The notes beneath the pieces were generated by a model that did no database searches, had not been told where the DNA came from, and saw only the letters and a program-made list of their open reading frames with translations. From Hydractinia symbiolongicarpus (taxonomy: Eukaryota > Cnidaria > Hydrozoa > Anthoathecata > Hydractiniidae), in assembly GCF_029227915.1 (NCBI RefSeq), contig NC_079879.1:5642001-5706000 (forward strand): DNA of 64,000 nucleotides. The letters are read 5' to 3'. This document shows, in pieces, positions 1 through 11,024 of this stretch. Each line of letters starts with the position of its first letter. The first letter of the stretch is position 1. The position numbers were made by a program, and so were the translations under genes.

Positions 1-3000
1 TACATTTGCTGTCATCATTCGCCAAATGGCTTGGTAAGTTGTCAAGTTGAACTAATGAAAGAACTACAGAAGAGTTTCGAACCAAGTGTATCTACCCACG
101 AGACCAATCTCACACATGACTACTTTTGTCAAATTTGTTCCAAACTGAACATAAGTTCGAATGTGTTTTTCTTTCCTTTACTAATTTCTTTAACAATACA
201 GTCATGTGGCAAATAACCATTTAATACTTTATATTGCTGAAACTCGTTAGAGGTCTTTCAAGATTTTTGTATTCTTTTTTTTTTTCAGGGTCAGAGAAAC
301 GTCAGAAAGGGGAAAGTTTTATTTCAAAAGACCCAGAAGCTTGGATGTTTAGAGGAGGCATTGCAGCAGAAATGGAGGTAGGACATGTGTTGCAATAGCT
401 AGATAATTAACTAATAGCCATTGTTAACATATCTAGTGTGAAATCCTTTTGAAAGCAATGTAATCTTAAGTTATGGTGGTGCTACGTGAAAAGATAATAC
501 TGAAAACAGTAAATTAAGGGCCCTGTGTGTTTATTAAAAATAGCATCTCGATTGTGGCAGTTACTTTCGAGATGAACTTACCAAAGAAATCATTTTCTCA
601 ATTCAATTTTATTAACATTAAAAGTCATATTAATTAACATATCTTTTTTACTACTGAGTCCTGATTTATAACGGCGTGGCGCGTGGCCTTGTGGTTATAG
701 AGTTTGTTTCGTAAATACAAGGTCTGCGGTTTAGTCCACAGCGCGGGCATGTTTCCCATGCCATGTGAGGGAAATTGGGTAGGCAATGCCGATGTATAGT
801 TTTTATATACATTCAGAACACAGGACCCACATTGATAACAGTGTTTCCAACACTGAAGTGGCTATATCCTGTATAAATATTCGGAATACTATTAATAATA
901 AAATGACGTCTCACGAACACAAGAATCGGATAACTTGCTCTCTGTACAGCATTCGCTTTTAAATCACGATGTCTCTGGTTAAAATCAGCGCGTAAGTAAG
1001 AAACTGGGAAATTGCGGTAGGTGTGGTGCAAACAAAAAGAAAATAGATTCCCTCGCTGTTTAGTCGATACCACAATTACTCATTTGCTTATAAATTCAAG
1101 CTAGAATCATTTAGGTTAAAATCTAAATAAAAAAGAAATTAGTATCCGTCCTTGTAAATTCAAATCTCTCTGTGTATGCTGTGGATTTCTTGTTGATAAC
1201 GCGAAACAGCAGTGGGTATATGTGTGGGACAGGAGGCTGGTCTGATTAGTTATTCAAAAGAAATATCCGTACGCGTTCTCAAATCACTAAAAGTTGTTTT
1301 CTTGTTTTAGAGTTTGCTTCCTTCGAAGGAGAATGTGAGTGACAACAGTGGTAAAAATCTAAAAGTGCAAACAATTCGCCCGTATCTTCCACAAGACAAG
1401 GTTATTTATTTATTTATTTATTTATTTTAAATACTATTTCTTTTTTAAACCTCCCTTCTAACTGCATGCGACGGTGTGTTTTCTAAGAAAATCAATTAAT
1501 GGTTTAACATGGTGCAGATGCGACCTAGATAAATCAAAAAATGAACGTGGTAATTTATCTACTCATTTTTGTGTGCATTCTGAAAGAGATGTGTTTTATT
1601 TTTTAGCAATGCCTTTACAAGTTCTGTCGAGAGTTATTGGAAAACCCAGATGAATTTAAAGACTCCCCTGATCTGCCTGGAGATAGGTATGTTTAACAAC
1701 ATGAAATGTCAAAAAGTCATGACGTCTCAAAACTGATCCATAGGTATTTATGTAATTTTTTCTTTCAGTTTGTTGGGTGCTTATTTGGAATTTTCACCCT
1801 CTTATGTGTTTGTGGTGGAGAAGAATGATGATATTTGCGGATTCGTCGCCGCTCATAGCAACGCCAAGATTTTTCACGAACAAATCAAAGAAAAGTTTAT
1901 ACCTTTAGTGAGTTTGACCACGCACTTATGTCATCCTTTATACTGTAGCTACAAATCTGTTGTGTCGTTTTGTTTTTTGGTTACTCAGGTTTAAAACTTT
2001 TCACTCAGATTTTGCGAAGAAAAAAAACGCAAACTTTTAGGGGTTTGCTTTCGCGAAAAAAACTTTCGCGTTTAACTTAAAGAGTGAATTGCGAGTGGGA
2101 TAATCTTTCGCGATGTTCGTTTTTGTACAATTTTTTTCATTACATATTTTGAATTTTTAACAAATAAAACAGAGATTTGTTTACATCAAACATAGATTTT
2201 TTAAAATCAGGTTGCTTGCTTGTTTGTTCGTTTACTTTTTAACATAGTCTTGGAATTTTCGCCTAGGATCCTTAAAATATGCGGATCGTCATTGTTAGTA
2301 TAAGCGAGTATGTTAATATTGCTACAAAATTATTTTTGGTACCGAAAATATGATTAATTTGTTTGAATGTTATACTTTAAGATAAAATGAAGTAGGGTAG
2401 ATCTACTTTAAGTTTACATCCTGTTTTAAGAAGTTTTATGCAACTAGGTTTTTACTGGAATAGTTTGTATGAATGATTTTAATTGTTTTCGCCTTAGATG
2501 CAATCAAAGTATAAACAGCCAGCCAGCACAGCTCATTGTTTAACATCTGCGGAGGAGCTTATTAATAGATTTTATCATCACGAGATGAATGTACCAGACG
2601 AAGTGTTGGATACTTACGCAGCAGTTTTGACGACGAGAATACAAGAATCAACTGAAGTAAAACAAAATATTTACTTCTTTTTATTATGATGTTCGATGTA
2701 TGATTTTGAAGTCGTTGTCAGAGAAAAGTGTATTTTCTTTTTAACACTACATTAAGAAGCAAAATCTTCGGCGGAAAAACTTTCGGACACTATTTTTTTA
2801 TTTTAGCGGAAAAAATTTCGTACAAGTCTTTTGAGCGAATTTTAACCAAATTTCAAAAATAATGATTACGGGCAATGACACAAAAAGAAGGCTAGAAGCA
2901 TTTATAGTGTACATATATTTAATCAAGATCTAAAAAAGAGTCTTCAGGATCCAACTCTAAAGATAGAGCGTCAGAAATGCAGGCTTCGTCGAAACCATTG

Positions 3001-3590
3001 CAAATTATGGCTGTATTATTCCGTAAATGGTAGTGTAATAGCCCAATTAGCGTGGATGGGTTTCAAAATTGACAACTTGAGCGATATATCGATAAAATTA
3101 GACGATAAAATTAAAAAAATAAAATTTCGGACAGAAAAGCATTGGCAGGCACAAATTTCAGACGGAAAAATTTCCGGACAAAAAAAATCCGAAAGTTTTT
3201 CCGTCCATAAATGTTCGTTCCTTTGTCTACGTGTTTAAACATTTCATAAAGAATGATTTGATAGCTATGTTAGACATTTGCACCTATATTACTTTTGGAG
3301 TTCTTCGTTGTTCACAATAAGTACTGAAAAATGCCAATTATTTTATGCCTCAAGACCTACCATACGTGAACAGGTTATCATAGTAAAAAAGAGTTTGTTT
3401 TTCTTTCTAGGTTTCGCTAACAGCCGATCGCTTATTGAAATGCATCTTCTCGCTCCTTAAAACCAACGTATACTGTGAACTAACACCTGCGATGAAAGAA
3501 AGTTATAAAGAATTTTTAAAGCAGGCTGGTTTCTTTGAAATCTTACTAACCACACCGTGTGTTGGAGTATACTATGGTCACACAATCTAA
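1..3590 (+). CDS. OGA: O-GlcNAcase (OGA/NCOAT), C-terminal part, 3' seven exons
   Basis: Removes O-GlcNAc from Ser/Thr of nuclear and cytosolic proteins. Only the end of the helical stalk and the C-terminal acetyltransferase-like (pseudo-HAT) domain lie here; the GH84 catalytic domain is upstream of the window. Exons read from splice sites: 1-33, 289-377, 1311-1400, 1607-1686, 1769-1907, 2498-2656, 3411-3590 (stop taa). The joined frame stays open and follows animal OGA in order: FAKWLG, AWMFRGGIAAEMESLLP, VQTIRPYLPQDK, PDLPGDSLLGAYLEFSPSY, VFVVEKNDDICGF, FIPLMQSKY, LLKTNVYCELTP and FLKQAGFFEI. Every junction keeps phase and has GT..AG borders. AATAAA follows at 3618. Introns hold a SINE, a TTTA microsatellite and a MITE-like repeat. 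Orthology is confident from long collinear similarity recalled from the human protein; exon borders are by eye. Confidence 0.93.
672..845 (+). repeat. degenerate tRNA-derived SINE in OGA intron
   Basis: A tRNA-like head has an A-box-like stretch GTGGCCTTGTGGTTATAGAG at 683-702 and a decayed B-box-like stretch near 728-745. It resembles the better-preserved SINE at 56117, which has GTAGCCTTGTGGTAGAGCG. The borders are approximate. Confidence 0.5.
1402..1428 (+). repeat. (TTTA)n microsatellite
   Basis: About six consecutive TTTA units lie just after the 5' splice site of the OGA intron beginning at 1401. Confidence 0.85.
2770..3206. mobile_element. MITE-like inverted-repeat element in the last OGA intron
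   Basis: The outer ends are inverted copies of one another: GCGGAAAAACTTTCGGA near 2771 and its complement TCCGAAAGTTTTTCCG at 3188-3203. Further GGAAAAATTTC-type copies lie inside. No coding capacity and no clear target-site duplication were seen, so the borders are approximate. Confidence 0.45.
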
Positions 3591-3617
3591 ATAATATGCT
3601 GAAGCAGTCAGCCTTAT

Positions 3618-3623
3618 AATAAA
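3618..3623 (+). terminator. polyadenylation signal AATAAA for OGA
   Basis: The hexamer lies 28 bases after the OGA stop codon. Confidence 0.55.
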
Positions 3624-5120
3624 TATTGTACCATAAAGAATGAGTTTTTGTAAAAGTTTGTATTTCATGTAAGATATAACCCAGGGTTGTCATCAAACCT
3701 GAAAAATAGAAAATAGCCTAACGAAATACTCGCAGACGTTTAAAATGTTTGTTTTTTTCCATGTTGTTTTTTTTTTGTTCTTTTTCTGCCTGAAATCTCA
3801 GCGTATTACTTGGTTCATATATTCGTTATTTCCCAACGTATTATTACTAATAAAAAAAAGTTCATCGCAAGAAAAAAAATTTTGAAAGTAAAATTTGATT
3901 TTCTTAAAAGTATTTTACCAACCAGGTCGTGGCAGATGTATGCCACGAAAATAAAAATATCCTCCATGAAGCCCTGCGCTGCATGTTATACATAGATGAA
4001 TTAAACCTGAAAAAGTATTATTGCATCTAGGTAGAGCCATTATCATTTTTTTTATATCAAAGCTTTGGTGGTTTTTATAATTTCCAAGAAAAGAACAAGC
4101 TAGGTACTTGTACTTCTACGTTCTTTGTCTTTCTTTACTATGCTTTTCTGCGTGCGCATACGAATTACATAATGTTATGACATGTGCGCGCAGTATTTTT
4201 TTGAAACTGTGAGCCCGTGTATTAATCGCTTATAACCTTATATTTTTCTTGTAAAAAGCTTGAACAACAGCAGCTATAGGAATTTTAATTTCGCGGCGTC
4301 TTTAAATGTTTCTCCTTCAATTCTAAAAGTGTTGCGTGGGTCCGGATTTAGCTTGGTTAGTCAGTTTTAGGAGTGGTCATGAAACTAGTTACAGAAGAAT
4401 TAATAACAGCATGTAAAAAACATTTTTACACACGGGACTTAGATAACAAAAAATCCAAATTTAGATATTACGCTCGTCTTCAGCCTTTTTTTTGTTCGTT
4501 TATGTTTAATTTTGCCAGAAACATCATATTTAGCACTGCACCAAAATTTGTTAAAACCAAGGTAATTTTAATTTTTTGGCGATTTTTGATCTGAATGGTA
4601 TGGCAAAAAAATACCTTTTTTTTGTTCATCGTTCTAAATTTAATCACGAAGGAAGCATAACACTATCCACCGTATATCAAAAGGAAACAGTCATCGTGGA
4701 ATGGAGTCATTTGACTGACACAGTCACAAAAGCTATCTTAATATGGCAGGATAAGGTTGTTTCAAAAATGTCTCTTTTATTTCATTCCGTCCCATAAAAG
4801 ATTACGACAGACTTTTCATTTTTTACCATAAATATTGCTTCCTAAGAAAACTACAAAAAGCCGGTTTTATTTTTAAAATATTTGCCCAAACTCGACCCCC
4901 AGCACCCTTTACTTTAACGGAGATTCCGCTAGAGCTATCAGTAAGCGCAACACCGTGAAGAAGCAAATAGTCCCGGAGGCGAGTTATTGTCTTGATATTT
5001 CTCATTAACGCGAAGATAAAATATTCTTAAAATATTATAGCATGTAAATTCTCTCCAAACTCGTTCTTAGCGCTCCTTAGGTTTTTTTCATTGGGCCAAT
5101 GAAAAAAAAAACTTTGACCG
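3624..5120. other. intergenic spacer between OGA and the GPCR
   Basis: Two short open stretches on the plus strand (4373-4594 and 4576-4797, different frames) have no family I recognise, and no splice pair joins them convincingly. Otherwise I see AT-rich unique-looking sequence. Confidence 0.4.
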
Positions 5121-5166
5121 CGAGCAACTTCCGCTTAAAAAGTGCTTTTTAAGCGAAAGTTACTCG
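5121..5166. repeat. tight inverted repeat (hairpin)
   Basis: Arms 5121-5142 and 5145-5166 pair at 20 of 22 positions with a 2-base spacer. The arm begins CGAGCAACTT and includes CGCTTAAAAAG. It is probably a decayed MITE core. It lies downstream of both converging genes. Confidence 0.7.
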
Positions 5167-5400
5167 CTCGCACTTACGTGACAAAAAATAATTGTGGATT
5201 GTTTAATAGTTTGTCCAATAATGTGAATACGTCAACACGTTGAACATGATTATAAATAATAATGAAACAGCAAGATTTTTAAAAACAGTAAGTATTACAA
5301 TGCAATACGAATAATAATTTTATCAATACATTCTTTCCCTCCTACGCTTGTACAGATGCTAAAGCTGCAGCGCTTAGTTTGATATCAAAGCGCCGTTTGC

Positions 5401-5406
5401 TTTATT
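5401..5406 (-). terminator. polyadenylation signal (AATAAA on minus strand)
   Basis: TTTATT on the plus strand lies about 20 bases beyond the stop codon of the minus-strand GPCR gene. Confidence 0.5.
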
Positions 5407-5425
5407 ATATGCCAAATAGCAACAA

Positions 5426-8023
5426 CTATTCGTTTATCGTCGAAGATTCAGGAGATTCAATAAAGGATCGATTGTTGTAAACTCTTGGTGTGCCTACAGT
5501 CTTGTAATCTAAACCTTCTAATGTACTGTCGAATGTCATCGTGTGGCGACGTTCACTCTGCGTACTTTCAGTTTGAAACCAAATGACCCATACCTTGTAT
5601 CCAAACATAACACTTAGAAGAAAGAAGTTCGTGGAGAAAATAAAAATAAATCTCACGAACGTCTTTGTAGTTGCGTCCTGTGCATACTGTGTGAGAAAAA
5701 TAATTAAAACCATGTTTACACTAGATACAAACACAGCATACATGATAAAGCTCCCTTCGTTAAATATATCCGGTAATTTTCGCGCTCGGAAGGCTTGAAA
5801 GCCACATATTAAGGACAACAGTATTAAGTAAATCACTGTGGCTGACAAATGCATGTCAAAGTCACATGTGATTTCTTTGCGTTTATTTGCGAAATCAAAA
5901 ATTTCTTTAACTACGATAGGTCGTTCTTGGTATAAAATAATCTGAATTAAAGAGAATGTTAAAGTTGCACATGCTACTATTCCAAATTCCATTGACGTTG
6001 TAACACGTGCGTGAGTTTTATTAATTCGAAATTTTGCGTTAAATATTCGTAGTAATAACTCCGCTTTGATGAGTATGATGGAGAATGTGATAACAAGTAG
6101 TAAACCATTTAAGTACAATTTTATTGCACATATTGCGTCTGTTATCTCCGCAAAGACAAGCAGAAGTGAGCAAAACAACAGTAACTGCATGACAATCTGG
6201 ATGATGGAGAACCTTGTGTTTCCAGACCGTATGATAACTCTATTTCTGTATTTTAAAAATGTAAACAATACAAAACAACTTGAAATCATGCCGAATACTG
6301 ATAGAGACAGCATAATCACTCCATTATTAGATGCTATTCTGTGGTTATAAAGTTCTAATTTTACGCATTTTTTGCCATTATCAGCCACACTGTTTTTCGG
6401 ACAGGAAGTACAATTTCCATGGCCGTGACCAATTTTTACTAAGCCTTTTTGACATTTTACACAGTCCCAACAACATGGTTTGCTTTTGTCGTACAGCGTA
6501 TAAAATCCCGGTTTGCATGTATCAGAACATTGTGATCTTGGTTTAACATGGGTTGCCCATACCACACGTTGTACATCGATTGTTAATCCTTTCTTCTGCG
6601 TCCATTCTGCTATTGGATGTAAAACAAAACTATTGTCTTTCCGTTGCATATTTTGTATTTTGTACACTGCTGTGGTGATATCTCCATTCTCATCAAAGGT
6701 CACCGTCTCTCCAAGCAATCCGGTAAAGGCTACTGGCTGGACATACTTTTCATTAAACAACTCTCGATTTGATAGAGAAGGTAAAGATGTGCAATTTTCG
6801 AATTCGCATTGATCTTTTATGAATTCTTCTAGCGCCACTATATATGCTACAATGGCGTTACGAGTGTTTCCTATTTTATCTCCTTTAAACTTCGATTTAA
6901 AATCTTTTAAAGTTACGTTTTCTGAATTCGTTGAATTAATTCCATGAATGTTAAAGAATATCTTCAGGTACGGATTTTCATCTGCTTCAGCGTAAGATAA
7001 GTTCCAAAAATAATTTTCAAACCCGTTGTCACTACCAGTGTATGGTGTAATGGCAAAAGCTCCGGTCAGAACATTTGGTTCGATCTCATCGCTCCATATT
7101 TTTCGACCGGTTACTCCTTCAGTCAAAATCCAAGTTTTTTTAAATAATTTTAAATTCGAAGCGTGATCAAAAAGCATTTTACTTGGGGTTGATAATGCAA
7201 ACAAAACAATCACTTCGGCTGCCGTAGAACTATCCAGTAAGGTTTTAACAACCTTTTTAATTTCAACGTCGCTATACGGGACACCAAAGAATATTTGCAC
7301 GCCAACACAGATGTTGTGTTTTTTAAAAAGCTCAAGAAGTTTATCTGTACCGTCTCGTCCGTAAGAATTATCAGAAGCTACGATAGATATATATGTCCAG
7401 TTAAAATGTAAAATTAGATCGATTATGACTTGCACTTGAAAGGTATCACTTGGTATAGTTCTCATGAAGTTAGGATAGTCAATTTTATCGCTAAGAGTTG
7501 GGCTTGTTGAACCATAGCTAATAATCTGCAACTTTTCATTAGACAAAAAGTTGCTAGTTTTTCTCGAAACTGATGATGACGCCGGTCCCACTATACCAAG
7601 ATGGCGGCTTCCGTACGATTCTGATTGGCAGTAGCACGTACCTTCTTTATTTGAACGCATGTCAATTTCTGATGTTGTGTTTTTTTGCCAGAAATAAAAC
7701 GAATCTCCGAGCAGCATATCTGTTATGATTTCAGTGGTAATATCTAGCTGCGCTTCCCCACACGTGTCGTAAAACACATAACCAATTTTATATGAGGAAT
7801 TTTTGTTTGCTAAGTTTAACGTATATTTTATAACTTCAGAGTATTGTAATCCGTTTGAATTATATCTGGAAGGGGCTGTGTTGTACATCGGGAACAAACC
7901 TGTCACGTAATAATCAGACTTCCCACTCCTAATTCTGCTGACGTAGTTACATTTTTCTACTCCTTCAACTTCCACTAATAAAGTTAGCGATAAGAAGCAA
8001 AGTGAGATCACAAATCCAACCAT
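5426..8023 (-). CDS. class C G-protein-coupled receptor, mGluR/CaSR-like, intronless
   Basis: 865 residues in one exon. Order: hydrophobic signal peptide 1-21; venus-flytrap ligand domain about 40-480; cysteine-rich linker 499-553 (QCSDTCKPGFY, CCWDCVKC, CTSCPKNS); seven TM segments about 566-816; short tail. The flytrap keeps the amino-acid-binding frame of metabotropic glutamate receptors: SSSVSR (150-154), ISYGSTSPTLSDK with Thr173, IPSD with Asp193 and SYG with Tyr221. The position equivalent to the acidic LTEG site is Glu302. Cys632 and Cys720 would form the TM3-ECL2 disulfide. FRARKLPDIFNE matches the class C third intracellular loop, but the usual NEAK continuation is NEGS and the TM7 FxPKxY motif is FGYKVW. 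The ligand is inferred to be an amino acid or related small molecule. It acts at the plasma membrane. Confidence 0.93.
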   Translation of the reverse strand: MVGFVISLCFLSLTLLVEVEGVEKCNYVSRIRSGKSDYYVTGLFPMYNTAPSRYNSNGLQYSEVIKYTLNLANKNSSYKIGYVFYDTCGEAQLDITTEIITDMLLGDSFYFWQKNTTSEIDMRSNKEGTCYCQSESYGSRHLGIVGPASSSVSRKTSNFLSNEKLQIISYGSTSPTLSDKIDYPNFMRTIPSDTFQVQVIIDLILHFNWTYISIVASDNSYGRDGTDKLLELFKKHNICVGVQIFFGVPYSDVEIKKVVKTLLDSSTAAEVIVLFALSTPSKMLFDHASNLKLFKKTWILTEGVTGRKIWSDEIEPNVLTGAFAITPYTGSDNGFENYFWNLSYAEADENPYLKIFFNIHGINSTNSENVTLKDFKSKFKGDKIGNTRNAIVAYIVALEEFIKDQCEFENCTSLPSLSNRELFNEKYVQPVAFTGLLGETVTFDENGDITTAVYKIQNMQRKDNSFVLHPIAEWTQKKGLTIDVQRVVWATHVKPRSQCSDTCKPGFYTLYDKSKPCCWDCVKCQKGLVKIGHGHGNCTSCPKNSVADNGKKCVKLELYNHRIASNNGVIMLSLSVFGMISSCFVLFTFLKYRNRVIIRSGNTRFSIIQIVMQLLLFCSLLLVFAEITDAICAIKLYLNGLLLVITFSIILIKAELLLRIFNAKFRINKTHARVTTSMEFGIVACATLTFSLIQIILYQERPIVVKEIFDFANKRKEITCDFDMHLSATVIYLILLSLICGFQAFRARKLPDIFNEGSFIMYAVFVSSVNMVLIIFLTQYAQDATTKTFVRFIFIFSTNFFLLSVMFGYKVWVIWFQTESTQSERRHTMTFDSTLEGLDYKTVGTPRVYNNRSFIESPESSTINE

Positions 8024-8103
8024 TGCATCTCATTTCTGTAACCAAAATAACACTAAAAACAAAATAATTTTTGTTTTTGCACAGTTGTTCTTTCAAAATT
8101 CTT

Positions 8104-8111
8104 TTTATATA
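8104..8111 (-). promoter_or_regulatory. possible TATA box of the GPCR gene
   Basis: The minus strand reads TATATAAA about 80 bases before the start codon at 8023. It is positional evidence only, in AT-rich DNA. Confidence 0.25.
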
Positions 8112-8812
8112 CGACAAAAAAAGTATAAAGTAAATTGGCAGTGATCGTTAACGATTAAATTGTTTTGATCATTAATCCAATTTGATGATTTTAATTAACC
8201 TAGAAAATATTTAGTTTCTGGACGGTGATATGTGTCTTATGAAAATAACTGCAAGGATGGGGGAGAGAGGCTAGTGGTGGCAGTGTCAGAAAGGTCTCAT
8301 AACCGGGAGGGAATTTTGTTTACATTTGTCTCTCTAATTATGAGACACGTGCAAAAAATCTGTCCGCTAATTAAAGGTGTCTGCATTTTAGAAAGTTGAT
8401 ATGTTGAAGCTTATTTTCGATAAATAGAGTACATCTTAAGTTGTTTTGAAGTGTTTAGGGGGTTGCCTGATTGTTCCAGGCAAAAAAAGATAACAAAAAA
8501 ACAGAAAAGGAGTTAAATTGTATTGTTTCTAGATGTTTAGAATAGCAAAAAAATGAATATCCTAATATTGTTTCTTCGTTCATTATTTTTTCACAGAAAC
8601 AATTCAAAGAGCAGATGCATGTTTTTTTCAGGTGCCTGCTTATTAGAAGGAAAAAAATTCTAAATATACAAATATCGCGTATAAAATATGTCCGTTAATT
8701 ACTTGTCTGGTGTAACGAAATGCACACACGAAATACATGCATGTAGTAATACCGTTTGTAGACTAATTATTCTGTTTATATATTACGTACAGGTCTTATA
8801 GGTACGCAATAG
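8112..8812. other. AT-rich spacer
   Basis: No gene, strong repeat or RNA was recognised here. Confidence 0.4.
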
Positions 8813-8962
8813 TCCACAAGGATCCACAATAGAATTGGTAGACGTATCAAGAGAGTAATCCCATCTTGTGTGGTGAATAGAATTCGTAGAGAATATCCTG
8901 CACCCGATGGTATTTACGTGGGTTACAAAGATGAACAAGGAGATCCAGATGCTATTAGCGAG
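8813..8962 (+). pseudogene. P2X7-C-terminal-like Zn-domain fragment
   Basis: One frame reads [36 protein letters not shown] and then KDEQGDP. This is the RVIPSC..IR..FP...G.Y.GY signature of the cytosolic ballast-type domain of P2X7 receptors, which is also common in many stand-alone cnidarian proteins. A TAG at 8810 closes the frame upstream. A neighbouring frame (SYRYAIVH, 8793 onward) looks like the preceding part, suggesting a frameshift. A possible donor follows at 8963. No channel domain is nearby, so this is a fragment or an isolated exon. Confidence 0.5.
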
Positions 8963-9478
8963 GTCAATTTGATCTGGGCTTTTAAAGATTATATATTTAT
9001 GCTTTTTTTACGTTTATTTTTTCATACGCCTATTTTTATTGGATTACAAAATAGTTTCCTCTCGACGAGGTCGTTTCTATGATATAGGTGATAAAAGCAA
9101 ACGTCGTTTTCTCAATAGTCGCCTTTCTTTCAATGTTTTATCACTATCAACAGCTCTAAAGTAAAGAGATGTTATAATGTCGCATGAAAGTGTAGTTTGT
9201 AAAGTTTTTTATAGGACCAGGGGGTAAATTCAAAAATCCGTACTATGTGTGGTTTAGCGTAGTTGCACTTGTCCGCTAGCATGTGCTGCATACTCATTAC
9301 GTCAGTGTAAATTTTTGTTTTTTTTTAATGGCGGCGGTCGAAGCTCTGAGAGACTGAATAAATGGTCATAGCTATACTTAATTATGTGTACAAGTTTTAA
9401 AAAACTATTGCTGGATTGTTTTATAGTAATGTATTTCGAGTTGATATAGGCATATTTATTTTTCTTCTGGAGGTAACC
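8963..9478. other. spacer without recognised features
   Basis: Nothing supported was seen. Confidence 0.35.
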
Positions 9479-9482
9479 TTAA

Positions 9483-10059
9483 AGGCGCTACGAAACGATT
9501 CAATAAGGTCAATCCCCGCAATTTCCGAAGAATGGCGTGTAATAAACGGACCGCTCAAAAGGTCAAGGTGCAAGTAATTATATACACTTTAGAACCATAT
9601 ATTTAGAACCGCCTAGACCACCTGTTTATCAATAGTTATTTCATTTTTTATGCTAAGAAAAAAAATCAGTATTCTTTTTAGCGGTAAAATAAGCCACGGT
9701 CTGCAAAATATATTAAATATCAGTAAATCCAAAGTTTGCTTTGACAGGGACAAGACGAGGAGCTGTGTTTCTATCCATATGCAAAATTCGAAGGATATAG
9801 CTAGCCCAAGCTAGTTTAAGGTTTGAAAGAAGTTTATTAATTAGTAAGTTTGAGTTCAAAGCAAGGTAAGTACTGGCAATCCAATATATGTAGGGAACTT
9901 ATCTATCATTTTAAGTTATATTTGGTTGCTCAATATAATATTTAGGATGATTTAAGTTGTTGTTTTTGTCCTCAGTGATTATAAATTTTTCCATCTCCAT
10001 TAGCTCAACAGTCGTGTAAGTCTCTAAATTTTAAAACTAACAGCCGTTTCGTAGCCCCT
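9483..10059. mobile_element. 577-bp MITE flanked by TTAA
   Basis: The left end AGGCGCTACGAAACG at 9483 mirrors the right end CGTTTCGTAGCCCCT at 10045-10059. TTAA flanks both sides (9479-9482 and 10060-10063), the target of piggyBac- and Kolobok-type transposases. There is no coding capacity. Confidence 0.75.
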
Positions 10060-10063
10060 TTAA

Positions 10064-10639
10064 CGAATAATGATAGCTTAATACAGTTCGTGGTTGAACC
10101 CTAGATGACAGGATATCTCCGTGGGGACTGACCTTTTTTGGAACATTGTACTACAGATAGTAATCCCACCTGTTCTAACTATTATTTTTAATTGTTCGGA
10201 TCTTTTTATATTTGCGTGATTGGTCTTTAATATGTTAAGTACGAGTATAACGCTTCGTTGTATTAAAAAAAATAATTTACAAAAGATGTTCAACCAGCAC
10301 TTTTGTTCATAGTAACGCAGGAATACAACTTTCTAAAGATGATAAATTATTCGTTAAAGTTACTAAATATGGTGACAGAAAAATATTGTAATAATTTAAT
10401 TTACGTTCAAATACACTATGAGTTATTCAATAAATTATTTCTCATCTGTTAAGTTTCATACGTCATAGCTTCATTCATTTTCACTAAATTCATTTGAAAA
10501 TATCATTTAGCCGAGATCACGGTAAACGGGCTGGCCCTGTAAACGGACTAGCTCGGCTTCCTTATAAACAGCTTTTTGTTGAAAGTTTGTCGAAAACCGA
10601 GCAACATTTGATCAAACGATGAATAATGAATGATATTAG
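10064..10639. other. spacer with short palindromic repeat at 10511-10559
   Basis: AGCCGAG near 10511 and CTCGGCT near 10553 bracket an unusually GC-rich 49-base stretch with two GTAAACGG copies. It looks like a mini-repeat. Nothing else was recognised. Confidence 0.35.
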
Positions 10640-10731
10640 ATGAGCTTATTCACGCCGTTTGCACATGGAATGCAACAAGCTAAATTGAACAAATGTCCAA
10701 TCATTCGTTTATTCTTATCCAAACAAATGTC

Positions 10732-10900
10732 GACTGACACGATGCTACCGATATTGCTCTCAGAGCTAATTGACTCTGATAATGAAAAGAATCATAAGGG
10801 CAAAGCACGTGATTGGATTAAGGCATGAGCTAGGTGCGTACCAAAACATAAATAAAGAACTTATGAATTTGCCTTTGATTCAGAACTCTGCTTCGTCTTC
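10732..10900 (+). pseudogene. Harbinger-type transposase N-terminal fragment, frameshifted
   Basis: The first frame reads TMLPILLSELIDSDNEK and KGKARDWIK. A frameshift then continues with RHELGAYQNINKELMNL. Together they match the start of PIF/Harbinger transposases (acidic stretch, then RxWIxxR.ELGAY..I..EL). A second copy of the same stretch lies inverted at 17150-17213. The DDE domain is absent. Confidence 0.55.
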
Positions 10901-11024
10901 ACTGCCCATTTTGTTTCTCAATGCGAAAAAAGTTCCTTTTGCGAAGTCTGTTGTAAATGTTTTGAAATTGAAAGATGAATTTTGTGATGATTCGAATTCG
11001 AAAAGACGTTCGAAACCTTATTAA

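Noticed and set aside
4373-4797. two open frames (73 residues each) as a small gene
   Set aside because: Different frames, no convincing splice pair, no family similarity.
6066-6812. plus-strand open frames inside the GPCR
   Set aside because: Shadows of the 865-residue receptor on the opposite strand; no motif of their own.
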